From the NCBI GenBank assembly GCA_016938065.1, contig JAFGVI010000124.1, forward strand, positions 1-64,000: a stretch of 64,000 bases of DNA, in the 5' to 3' direction. The notes under the pieces are model-generated. The model ran no database searches. It saw nothing but the letters and a program-made list of their open reading frames with translations, and was not told where the DNA came from. Shown one piece after another: positions 51,365 to 59,950 of this stretch; positions within the stretch are counted from its first letter, which is position 1; each line of letters begins with the position of its first letter. The translations under genes and the position numbers were made by a program. This DNA comes from Deltaproteobacteria bacterium (GTDB lineage Bacteria > Desulfobacterota > Anaeroferrophillalia > Anaeroferrophillales > Tharpellaceae).

Positions 51365-53353
51365 ATGCAGAACAACCCCCTGGCCGCCACCATCGACACC
51401 CTGGAGATTGCCATCTGGGAACTTGACCTGGATTTGCGCATTCTCAGCTACAACCGCAAAGCCAAAGAGATCTATGGCGATAACGTCATCGGAGATTTCT
51501 GCTTTCACGCCGCCGCCGGCCTTGACCACATCTGCCCGAATTGCCCCGCCCAAAAGGTTCTCAACGGGCAACCGAGCGGCCGTTCGCAACACTCCCGTGT
51601 GACGGCCATCGGGAAACCCATCACCATCGACCATACGGCAACCCCTCTGAAAAATGAGGACGGCAGTTTAAGGGGCATTGTCATTTCGATTGTCGACATC
51701 TCCCACCTCAAAAACATCGAACGCGAGCTCAAAATCCATCAGCACCACCTTGAGGAGCTGGTCCTCAAACGCACCTGCGAACTCAAAGAGAGCGAGTTTA
51801 AACACCGTCTTCTTTATGAAAAAGCCAAACTTCAGGAGGAGCTCTACCATTCGATTTTACACTCATCCAGTGACGCCATCGTCGTCTACGACACGGTGGG
51901 TCAGGTTCAGTACTTCAACCCGACCTTCTCGCAGATCTTCGGCTGGAACCTGGAAGAACTTAAGGGTCGACACATCCCCTTTCTCCCCGAATCCGAACGT
52001 GAGATCTCAATGCAGCACATCTCCGCTCTGATTAATGACGGCACCCCTTGTCAGAACTTTAGAACTAAGCGCCTGACAAAGCAGGGAGAGCTGAAAGATA
52101 TCAGTATCAGCGCTTCGCGCTATATTGACCACCGGGACCAGCCGGCCGGAATGCTGGTTATTCTCCGCGACATTACCGATCAAATCAAAGCCGAACAGGA
52201 AGCCCTCAAAGTCCGTAAACTTGAATCCGTCGGCATTCTCGCCGGTGGCATAGCACATGATTTCAACAATATTCTGACGGCAATTCTGGGCAACATCTCC
52301 TTAGCCTTAAGCCTGACCGAGGCCGATAGTAAAACCCACAAAATCCTGGCCGCCTCAGAAAAGGCCTCGCTCCGAGCCAAAGATCTGACCCAGCAGCTTC
52401 TGACCTTCGCCAAAGGCGGAGAACCGTTGAAAGAGATAACTTCGATTGAAGATATCATCAGAGATTCGGCCGGTTTTGTTCTGGCGGGCAAGAATGTCAG
52501 GTGCAACTTCAACTTCGAGCCCGGGCTCAAACCCGCCCTCATCGATCCCGGCCAGATCAGCCAGGTCATACAGAACATCATCATCAACGCCGAGCAGGCC
52601 ATGCCCGCCGGAGGCGTTATCAAGATCGACTGCCGCAACCACCGCCAGGAACCCCAGGATCAGATTAACAAGCATGATCAGACCTCCCTGCTCGAAGCCG
52701 GCGACTATCTCAGAATCAGACTCAAGGATCAGGGGTGCGGCATCCCTGCGGCCATCATCGACCGAATTTTCGACCCCTATTTCACCACCAAAGCCACCGG
52801 CAGCGGCCTCGGCCTGGCCATCACCCACTCCATCATCCGCAAACACTACGGCGCGATCACAATTGACTCGAGCACAGACACAGGCACCACCATCTCCATT
52901 TACCTGCCGGCGGCCGCCTCCATAAGCAGCCGCGAACCACTCCCGCGCCCCCGGCGGCCGGAAGCGGAAATGAGCCCGGGCAGCGTCATCATCATGGACG
53001 ACGAAGAGATCATCCGGGAAGTGGTCGAGGGCATGCTCTCCGCCGCCGGCTATAAAGTTCTCCAGGCTGAAGATGGACAAGAGGCCCTCAGGCTTTACGA
53101 GAACGCAAACCGAAGCGACAGCCCGGTCACCCTCATCATCATGGATCTGACTATTCCCGGCGGCATGGGCGGCCAGCAAACCGCGCAAAAAATTCTGCAG
53201 ATCAATCCCCAGGCCAAGATCATCGTCTCCAGCGGCTATGCCAACGACCCGATTATGGCAGATTATGCCGAATACGGCTTCTGTGCCGCTCTGGCCAAAC
53301 CCTTTCAGCTGCAGGAGCTCAAACAGACCATCGCTAAAGCCCTCTCTAGCTGA
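51365..53353 (+). CDS. PAS-PAS-HisKA-HATPase-REC hybrid histidine kinase
   Basis: GGIAHDFNNILTAILGNISLALSL; C-terminal receiver; start at MQNNPLAATIDTLE preceded by GGAG. Confidence 0.92.
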   Translation: MQNNPLAATIDTLEIAIWELDLDLRILSYNRKAKEIYGDNVIGDFCFHAAAGLDHICPNCPAQKVLNGQPSGRSQHSRVTAIGKPITIDHTATPLKNEDGSLRGIVISIVDISHLKNIERELKIHQHHLEELVLKRTCELKESEFKHRLLYEKAKLQEELYHSILHSSSDAIVVYDTVGQVQYFNPTFSQIFGWNLEELKGRHIPFLPESEREISMQHISALINDGTPCQNFRTKRLTKQGELKDISISASRYIDHRDQPAGMLVILRDITDQIKAEQEALKVRKLESVGILAGGIAHDFNNILTAILGNISLALSLTEADSKTHKILAASEKASLRAKDLTQQLLTFAKGGEPLKEITSIEDIIRDSAGFVLAGKNVRCNFNFEPGLKPALIDPGQISQVIQNIIINAEQAMPAGGVIKIDCRNHRQEPQDQINKHDQTSLLEAGDYLRIRLKDQGCGIPAAIIDRIFDPYFTTKATGSGLGLAITHSIIRKHYGAITIDSSTDTGTTISIYLPAAASISSREPLPRPRRPEAEMSPGSVIIMDDEEIIREVVEGMLSAAGYKVLQAEDGQEALRLYENANRSDSPVTLIIMDLTIPGGMGGQQTAQKILQINPQAKIIVSSGYANDPIMADYAEYGFCAALAKPFQLQELKQTIAKALSS

Positions 53354-53470
53354 CCCGCCCAACTGCAAGAAAGAACTCTCAGCCCCTCCAGACAAGAAAA
53401 ATTCATCCTTTTTGCATACTTTTGTCTTATTGCTTTCTCGAATATATCGGCTATTGTCCAAGATGTATAG

Positions 53471-53556
53471 AATGTGAAAGCCACACCCGGCGAGAGCCGG
53501 GGTCGGAACACCACGGGTCTTGCTTCGGAAATGCAAAAAGACAGCCGGGTTGCCTC
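53471..53556 (+). ncRNA. c-di-GMP-I (GEMM-I) type riboswitch aptamer
   Basis: AATGTGAAAGCCACACCCGGC-GAGA-GCCGGGGTCGGAACACCACGGGTCT...GACAGCCGGGTTGCC: GNRA-capped hairpin, CCACGGGUCU...ACAGCCGGGUUGCC 3' half; by-eye alignment keeps the equivalents of Vc2 G20, A47 and C92. Confidence 0.72.
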
Positions 53557-53583
53557 CTGTTTCAAGGGTAATCCGGCTTTTTT
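53543..53583 (+). terminator. Intrinsic terminator overlapping the 3' strand of the riboswitch aptamer
   Basis: AGCCGGGTT ... AATCCGGCT followed by TTTTTT. Confidence 0.75.
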
Positions 53584-53623
53584 CTATGTTCAATCAAGAG
53601 GAGGGGGGGAGAAGGAGAAAAAG

Positions 53624-54319
53624 ATGAAAAAAATTGTGTTCGCAACCATCATGCTTTTCTGGCTCAATTCATTAACCTTCGCGGCCGCCATCAACTTAAG
53701 TAGCTGGACGGCCTCGGGTGATGGCACTTGGGTTCTAAGTGGCGATGCCGCCAGCGTTCTGCAAACCAAAAATGGAGAACCAACCTATTTTGTCAGCGAC
53801 ACAAACTACATCAACACACTTTTCGACGGCAGTTTCGGGGTCGAAACCAGTAGCGATGATGATTTTATCGGCTTCGTCTTCGGCTATACCGGCCCGACTG
53901 ACTATATCCTCTTTGACTGGAAACAAGCTGCACAAACAACCAGCAACGGAACAGCGGCTGAAGGTTTCACCCTCTCTCAGATCACAGGAAGCGACGTTAA
54001 TCTCTGGGGCCACGCCGGCGCTGATATCAGCGTTCTCGACACGCTCTACGGTTCGGATAAGGGCTGGGCCGACAACACAGTCTACGACTTCACTCTCGAT
54101 TACAGCACTACCGGAATAACCATCAAAATTGACGGAGGTACAATCTTCGACATTAGCGGAAGCTTTGGTGACGGCAAGTTCGGATTTTACAACTACTCGC
54201 AGGAGAAAGTCAGATACGCGGCATTTGACGAAACCACAACGGTCCCCATCCCCGGAGCCGTCTGGCTGTTCGGCAGTGGCCTGCTCGGACTTTTCGGCCT
54301 GCGCCGCAAGAAAAGATAG
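53624..54319 (+). CDS. PEP-CTERM sorting domain protein
   Basis: Signal peptide MKKIVFATIMLFWLNSLTFAAA; C terminus VPIPGAVWLFGSGLLGLFGLRRKKR; start revised inward from the listed 53474. Confidence 0.88.
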   Translation: MKKIVFATIMLFWLNSLTFAAAINLSSWTASGDGTWVLSGDAASVLQTKNGEPTYFVSDTNYINTLFDGSFGVETSSDDDFIGFVFGYTGPTDYILFDWKQAAQTTSNGTAAEGFTLSQITGSDVNLWGHAGADISVLDTLYGSDKGWADNTVYDFTLDYSTTGITIKIDGGTIFDISGSFGDGKFGFYNYSQEKVRYAAFDETTTVPIPGAVWLFGSGLLGLFGLRRKKR

Positions 54320-54488
54320 CTGATTGTCCGAACACCGGTTGCCCGGTGCCGCGGCCTGCGGCCCTGGCGCTTTTAATCTCGGGTTTACTGGGATTGCGGG
54401 AATGGAGAACCGCCGCAGAAAGTAAAAACCAGAATAACTATTCAGCTCTGGTTTTACCCCTCTCCGGGTCATGGCGTCTCTTGCAAAA

Positions 54489-54520
54489 GAAGGGAACCGG
54501 TTTAAATCGGTTCCCTTCTT
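54489..54520. terminator. Terminator-like inverted repeat
   Basis: GAAGGGAACCG gtttaaat CGGTTCCCTTC followed by TTTCAT. Confidence 0.6.
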
Positions 54521-54749
54521 TCATTTCGGCGCCCTTTTTCAGAAGGCGCAAGCAGGGAAAAAAGAATAGGAACCAAGCCATAACTTCCTTGATTTTTCCG
54601 GCCCATTATGCAATCGTGCAAAAACACTTTTGCTCGGGGCCGGGAAAGTCTCCAAGTCAACTTTTCTTCTGACATCTTCGACTTTTACCTTCGATTTTTT
54701 TCCGGGCCTTCATCTTCAAAACCATGAGCTTTAAGGCCAAGCCTCTCTT

Positions 54750-56060
54750 TTGAATTTCCTCTTCTATTTTTTCATCCTCAGCTCATTTCTGGTCGCGGGC
54801 TGGCGCCAGCTGACCTGGCTGCCGATAGCCGGCGGACAGGAGCCGATGGCAGCCCTGACCGCAACCATCATCAGTACCGCCGGCGATGCGGTGCAGCTGG
54901 CTATCGGCCTGATCGGGGTTATGGCCCTTTTTCTCGGCCTCATGCAAGTAGCCGAAGAGGGGGGACTGTTAAAACTTGCGGCTCGCGGCATCCGCCCCCT
55001 GCTCATTCGCCTTTTCCCCGAAGTGCCGGCCGAGCATCCGGCTATGGGAGCGATGGTGATGAACCTGGCGGCCAATCTTTTAGGCCTCGGTAACGCCGCC
55101 ACCCCGTTCGGCATCAAGGCGATGCAGGAACTTGACACCTTGAATCCAACCCCGGGCACCGCCACCAATGCGATGGCGCTGTTTCTGGCGATCAACACCT
55201 CAAGCGTCACCCTGCTGCCGACCGGCGTCATCGCTTTAAGGGCCGCCGCCGGCTCAAGCAACGCCGCCGGCATCCTCCCGACCACCCTCTGCGCCACCAT
55301 TTTTTCGACGGCGACCGCAATCTTCTGTGCCAAATTGCTGGCCCGCTGGAGCGACCGGAAAACCCTGCAGAAAGCCGCAAAGCCCTATAAAGACCCGGGC
55401 AAACCCTGCTCTCATACTTCAAACAGCGCCCCCGCAGCGGCAATCTTAAGCACCCCTTCCCGACTCTCCAAGTGGAAACCGGCGGCCGGGCTGGGAATCT
55501 TCATGGCTTTAATTGCCCTGATGGTGATCTACGGTAAAAACATCTCCGGCTGGATCGTCCCCGGCCTGATGCTCTCCCTGCTGACCTTCGGCATCATCCG
55601 CCGGGTACCGGTTTATGAAGCGTTTGTCAGCGGCGCCAAAGAGGGTTTTCAGGTGGCGATCAAGATCATCCCCTATCTCGTCGCCATCATGGTTGCCGTC
55701 GGCATGCTCCGCGGCAGCGGCGTCATGGAGATCGTCACAAACAGCATCGGCCCCTATACTGCGGCCCTGGGTCTGCCGGCCGAGGCCCTGCCGATGGCGC
55801 TTTTACGACCTTTGTCGGGTTCCGGAGCTTACGGCATTCTCGCGGCGACCATCAACAATCCCGCCATCGGTCCCGACAGCTACACCGGTTATCTGGTCTC
55901 GACCCTGCAGGGCTCAACCGAAACCACTTTTTATGTCATGGCGGTCTACTTCGGCGCCATCCAGATCAAAAAAGTGCGCCACACCCTGGCTGCCGCCCTC
56001 CTCGCCGACCTCGCCGGAATCATCGGCGCCATCATCGCCTGCAAACTGTTTTTAAATTGA
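54750..56060 (+). CDS. Nucleoside-recognition (Gate) domain membrane protein, SpmA/SpmB fusion-like
   Basis: NLLGLGNAATPFGIKAMQELDTLNP...ATNAMALFLAINTSSVTLLP; second half LRPLSGSGAYGILAATINNPAIGPDSYTGYLVSTLQGSTETTFYV. Confidence 0.85.
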   Translation: MNFLFYFFILSSFLVAGWRQLTWLPIAGGQEPMAALTATIISTAGDAVQLAIGLIGVMALFLGLMQVAEEGGLLKLAARGIRPLLIRLFPEVPAEHPAMGAMVMNLAANLLGLGNAATPFGIKAMQELDTLNPTPGTATNAMALFLAINTSSVTLLPTGVIALRAAAGSSNAAGILPTTLCATIFSTATAIFCAKLLARWSDRKTLQKAAKPYKDPGKPCSHTSNSAPAAAILSTPSRLSKWKPAAGLGIFMALIALMVIYGKNISGWIVPGLMLSLLTFGIIRRVPVYEAFVSGAKEGFQVAIKIIPYLVAIMVAVGMLRGSGVMEIVTNSIGPYTAALGLPAEALPMALLRPLSGSGAYGILAATINNPAIGPDSYTGYLVSTLQGSTETTFYVMAVYFGAIQIKKVRHTLAAALLADLAGIIGAIIACKLFLN

Positions 56061-56114
56061 AAAAGCAGCCTGCCCCCTTTTTTTACGCCAGGAAACAAGA
56101 AAAACGACATTTAT

Positions 56115-57371
56115 TCATATCATAACCCCGACAATACAACCGGTCAGCAAAGTTGCCAGAGTGCCGGATAAAATTGATTTAAAACCAAGCGATAAAATTT
56201 CCCGAGTGCGCTCAGGAGCAATGGTTTTCAAGCCACCAATCATAATGCCCAGGCTCCCGAAATTTGCAAAACCACACAGGCAATACGTCATAATAATTCG
56301 ACTTCGTTCCGAAAGTACTTCAGGCGCCAGCGCCGCCAGCCTCTGATAGGCAATCAGTTCATTCAGAATGGTCTTTATTCCCATGAGTTGCCCGGCCGCA
56401 GTTGCCTCTCTCCAGGGTATACCGGTAAGCCAGACAACCGGAGCCATACCCCATCCCAGAAACCGCTCAAGACTCATAGGCGTGCCCCCAGGGCCCGGAA
56501 CCAAACCGACAACCATATTGACAAGCGCGACCAGGGCAACCAGAACGATCAGCATTGCCACAACATTGATGAGTAAACTGATGCCGGACTCGACCCCCTT
56601 AACCAGAGCATCCATGGTACTTTCGGCAGTTTGAAGAAATTCAACTTTTTCATCCCGGCTGCCGGGTTCACCCGGCACCATAACCACGGCAAAAAGGATT
56701 GCGGACGGGGCACTGATAATCGATGCCGTCAGGATATGTCCCAAGGCTTCGGGAACGGTTTTGCTCAAAATAAAAGCATAAAGCATCAGGACAGTTCCGG
56801 CTATAGTAGCCATCCCCGCTGTCATCGTTACAAACATATCCTGCCGGGAGAACTTTTCAACATAGGGACGGACAAGCAGGGGCGCCTCCACCATGCCAAC
56901 AAAAATATTTGCCGCCACCCCCAGGCCCACAGCGCCACTGATCCCGGTCGTTTTTTTGATCAGAAAAGAAAAACCTTTCACCGTCAGCGGTAAAATTCGC
57001 CAATGGTACAAAAGTGATGAGAGCACACTCACCACCAGAATAATCGGCAGGGCTTGAAACGCCAGAATGAAGTTATGCTCCGGATTTGCCACCACAAAAG
57101 GGGCAGCCCCGCCACCGGCAAAACCGAACACCATTGAAGTCCCGGCCTGAGTTGCTCTCTGCACACAATCGGTTACCGCGTTTAAGCCCTGAAACAAAGC
57201 CTGAGCTCGAGGTGATTTCAGTAGAATAAATGCAATTATGAGCTGCAATGCCAATGCACCAGCGACGATTCGCCACTGAAATTTCCTGCGGTTTTCACTG
57301 AAAGCCCAGGCAATCACAATCAAAACCACGATACCGAGCCCGCTCTGAAGGTGTAGCATAAAAGATGTCAC
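56115..57371 (-). CDS. Concentrative nucleoside transporter (CNT/NupC family)
   Basis: GNPAVGLGVAANIFVGMVEAPLLVRPYVEKFSRQDMFVTMTAGMATIAGTVLMLYA-type CNT motifs; CGFANFGSLGIMIGGL. Confidence 0.92.
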   Translation of the reverse strand: MTSFMLHLQSGLGIVVLIVIAWAFSENRRKFQWRIVAGALALQLIIAFILLKSPRAQALFQGLNAVTDCVQRATQAGTSMVFGFAGGGAAPFVVANPEHNFILAFQALPIILVVSVLSSLLYHWRILPLTVKGFSFLIKKTTGISGAVGLGVAANIFVGMVEAPLLVRPYVEKFSRQDMFVTMTAGMATIAGTVLMLYAFILSKTVPEALGHILTASIISAPSAILFAVVMVPGEPGSRDEKVEFLQTAESTMDALVKGVESGISLLINVVAMLIVLVALVALVNMVVGLVPGPGGTPMSLERFLGWGMAPVVWLTGIPWREATAAGQLMGIKTILNELIAYQRLAALAPEVLSERSRIIMTYCLCGFANFGSLGIMIGGLKTIAPERTREILSLGFKSILSGTLATLLTGCIVGVMI

Positions 57372-57393
57372 CTCATCTGCAATAAAAATAATA

Positions 57394-57426
57394 CAAATAA
57401 TGTCCGCTTATATGTCCGCTTTGCCA
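57394..57426 (-). promoter_or_regulatory. Putative operator, copy 1 (tandem AGCGGACAT repeat, 12-bp period)
   Basis: CAAATAATGTCCGCTTATATGTCCGCTTTGCCA; 31/33 identical to 59729-59761. Confidence 0.65.
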
Positions 57427-57524
57427 CAGCATGCTATCGTTTTTTTGTGGATATCAAAGCCGATATGATATAGTGCATATTTGACATTGAAGCCTCCTTA
57501 ATAAAACAATTAAAAGGAAAACCC

Positions 57525-57812
57525 ATGCCTGACTGGTTCTGGACCTGTATGCTTTACGTTTTTGCCGCTCATTTTCTGGTTTTTACCGGGCTCGCCGTAA
57601 AACGTAAACGCCTCGCCTCGGCGCTGGCGGCAGGCGCTTTTTTACTGCTTTTTCTGGCCATCGGTCTGCGTCTCTGGCAGCCGGAAAGCTCTCTTTTTGG
57701 CATCAGAACCTACTGGTATCTGAGAATCCCCGCCTGGATATTGGCCGTGGCCGGCATTTCGCTGAGCTGGCGCCAACGCCGGAGGAAAAGTTCCACAACC
57801 GCAACCGATTAA
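57525..57812 (+). CDS. Small hypothetical membrane protein
   Basis: 95 aa, three hydrophobic segments; AAAAGG upstream of ATG. Confidence 0.6.
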   Translation: MPDWFWTCMLYVFAAHFLVFTGLAVKRKRLASALAAGAFLLLFLAIGLRLWQPESSLFGIRTYWYLRIPAWILAVAGISLSWRQRRRKSSTTATD

Positions 57813-59524
57813 TCAGTGTCGCCGATTTTCGGAGTTTGCCCCTTAAACCCTTCAATAATTATTCTACCGTCAACTACTGGCCTCACAGGTGTTTTTTTCT
57901 CAATATACCGCGCCAGAACATCAGCCGCCAGAACGGTTGTGTCCTCTTTTTTCAGCCCGTTAAAAATATAGTGCCCGTCACCTGCGCCCGCCAGCCATGA
58001 GTTAACATAAACAGTATAAACCGCCTCCGGCACCAGCGCCTGCCAACGACCGTTGTGCAAAGTCTCAACTTTGACAATTCGATGACCGGGATTGATTATC
58101 TCTTCAACCTCCCGTCCTTTATAACGGGCGCAAAAAGGAGGCTGAGAAGGATCAATCACAACTTTAAGAGCGCGGCTCAGCTGTAAAAAACCACCGGCAT
58201 CGGCCTGTTCGCTAGCGGGACAGGCCGCGCCCTCAAACAACAAAGCTGAAGCACTGACCTCAAGCACAGCCAGCAACTGGCTGCCCGTCATTGCAACCCG
58301 CACAATGGTATCGCCAAAGGGAAGCATATTCAGGACATCCTTATGGGAAAGCTTACCGGCAGGATAGAGCCGATCGCCACGAATCGAACCGCCATTAAAG
58401 AGCCCAAGAACAAGATCACTATTCTTCTGCGTAAACCAGTTCACCACGGAATCGGCAATGAGATTGCCAAGATTGCTCTCCGATTGACGGACGACAATTT
58501 TGCGACTGTCAAGGGCAACCAGGGTTTCACCAATGGGATCACCCAGGAGTAAATCGAGCTTTTCCGCATAACCATCAACATAATTTTTGACCGCTGCAAC
58601 CGAAGCCACCTTTTCATTAAGTGCGACCAGTTCCCACTGCGGGTTTTGCAGAGTATCTGAAAACGAGAATCTAAGCACTCCGACCCTGCTCCCTCCGGCC
58701 CCGGCCTGCACTATAACACAAGGCTTGCCTTCAGGATTGGCAACACTTTCAAACAGGCATTCATGACTGTGACCGCCGACGATCAGATCAATACCGGCAA
58801 CCTGGGCCGCGAGCTGCCGGTCCAGAACTGAACCGCAATGACTCAAAGCGATCACCAGCCGCGCCCCTTGACCACGCAAAAGCTTAACCATTGCCGTGGC
58901 AACCCTCTCCAGATCAGGATCAACCGTAACTTCATCACCAACATTCGAGACGACCTGCAAAGCCGGGGTCATCAGACCAAAAAGTCCGACTTTGATACCG
59001 GCAACATTCTTAAAAACATAAGGTTTGACAATTTTCGCCAGAGGCGAATCACCATAATCAACATTTGCCGTGAGCAGATCAAATCTGGCTTTCGCAGCAG
59101 CCTCAGCGTAAACCGAAAGCCCTTGATCAAATTCATGATTACCCGGAGCCACGACGTCATAGCCGGCCATATTCATCGAAATAATTTCCGGGGTTCCGGC
59201 AAAGATCGAATAAAAAGTTCCCATCAGATCGTCTCCGGTCGAAACCAGCAAAGCCCCATCGACTTGCGAACGAATCTGCAGGGCCAGGGCGGCTATCCGA
59301 TCCATGCCGCCAACAGTTTGCGCCGTTGCCGCTCCACCTTCATCCTTACTGATCTCTCTACCGCAGATAGAACTCTGGAGATCTGCTGTCGTAATAATTG
59401 CCAGATGCTTAGTCAATCCGGCCCCCACCTGCGCCTGACCAGCCGAGTCTCCGGCATAAATGACGGCAGGCAGCAGACAGACAAAAATCAGCACCGAAAA
59501 CATAAAAAAACAACGCTTAATCAT
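57809..59524 (-). CDS. Secreted 5'-nucleotidase/UshA-type metallophosphatase
   Basis: Signal peptide; STGDDLMGTFYS, APGNHEFDQGLSVY, IVGGHSHECLFE, LGLFNGGSIRGD. Confidence 0.92.
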   Translation of the reverse strand: MIKRCFFMFSVLIFVCLLPAVIYAGDSAGQAQVGAGLTKHLAIITTADLQSSICGREISKDEGGAATAQTVGGMDRIAALALQIRSQVDGALLVSTGDDLMGTFYSIFAGTPEIISMNMAGYDVVAPGNHEFDQGLSVYAEAAAKARFDLLTANVDYGDSPLAKIVKPYVFKNVAGIKVGLFGLMTPALQVVSNVGDEVTVDPDLERVATAMVKLLRGQGARLVIALSHCGSVLDRQLAAQVAGIDLIVGGHSHECLFESVANPEGKPCVIVQAGAGGSRVGVLRFSFSDTLQNPQWELVALNEKVASVAAVKNYVDGYAEKLDLLLGDPIGETLVALDSRKIVVRQSESNLGNLIADSVVNWFTQKNSDLVLGLFNGGSIRGDRLYPAGKLSHKDVLNMLPFGDTIVRVAMTGSQLLAVLEVSASALLFEGAACPASEQADAGGFLQLSRALKVVIDPSQPPFCARYKGREVEEIINPGHRIVKVETLHNGRWQALVPEAVYTVYVNSWLAGAGDGHYIFNGLKKEDTTVLAADVLARYIEKKTPVRPVVDGRIIIEGFKGQTPKIGDTD

Positions 59525-59691
59525 ATCATAATCCTCACAATAAGCCGGTCGGCAAGGTTGGCTAGATCATTGAGGGGCTCACGAAAATGAAAATCTGTTG
59601 CAAGCCGCAGCGGTTCCATTAAAGCGACCGACTCATCCCGATCTTGAGGAACCGCATCACCCCTTGAAATGTCCTGTTTATTTAAAGTCAT
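59521..59691 (-). CDS. Unlisted 56-aa small ORF, ATGA-overlapping the 5'-nucleotidase start
   Basis: Translation MTLNKQDISRGDAVPQDRDESVALMEPLRLATDFHFREPLNDLANLADRLIVRIMI*; weak RBS. Confidence 0.4.
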   Translation of the reverse strand: MTLNKQDISRGDAVPQDRDESVALMEPLRLATDFHFREPLNDLANLADRLIVRIMI

Positions 59692-59728
59692 AACCATTTA
59701 ATAACAACAACGTATAAGATACGCAATG

Positions 59729-59761
59729 CAAATAATGTCCGCTCACATGTCCGCTTTGCCA
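59729..59761 (-). promoter_or_regulatory. Putative operator, copy 2 (tandem AGCGGACAT repeat, 12-bp period)
   Basis: CAAATAATGTCCGCTCACATGTCCGCTTTGCCA; 31/33 identical to 57394-57426. Confidence 0.65.
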
Positions 59762-59950
59762 ATTAAAACCACAATTAAAAAATCTTTACCAAGAAAATGG
59801 AATATGCTACGGGGCAGTAAAACTGAACGGCTCCGCTCTGAGCGGGCCGGTGTCGGCTTTTTCTTCTGACAAATTTACAAACTTTTCTACAAACCGAAAA
59901 CAACCTGCAAGAAACAGACATATTAGCTGTTGCTTTACAAAGGAGGCCCC

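Noticed and set aside
52355-53593. 412-aa minus-strand ORF opposite the hybrid kinase
   Set aside because: Antisense of HisKA/HATPase/REC coding and it also runs through the riboswitch
53474-53623. Upstream GTG start of the PEP-CTERM ORF
   Set aside because: Would place coding sequence across the riboswitch and terminator; the ATG at 53624 has an RBS-like GGAG and starts a signal peptide
54346-54672. 108-aa plus-strand ORF in the post-PEP-CTERM gap
   Set aside because: Spans stem-loops and a terminator; no RBS or domain
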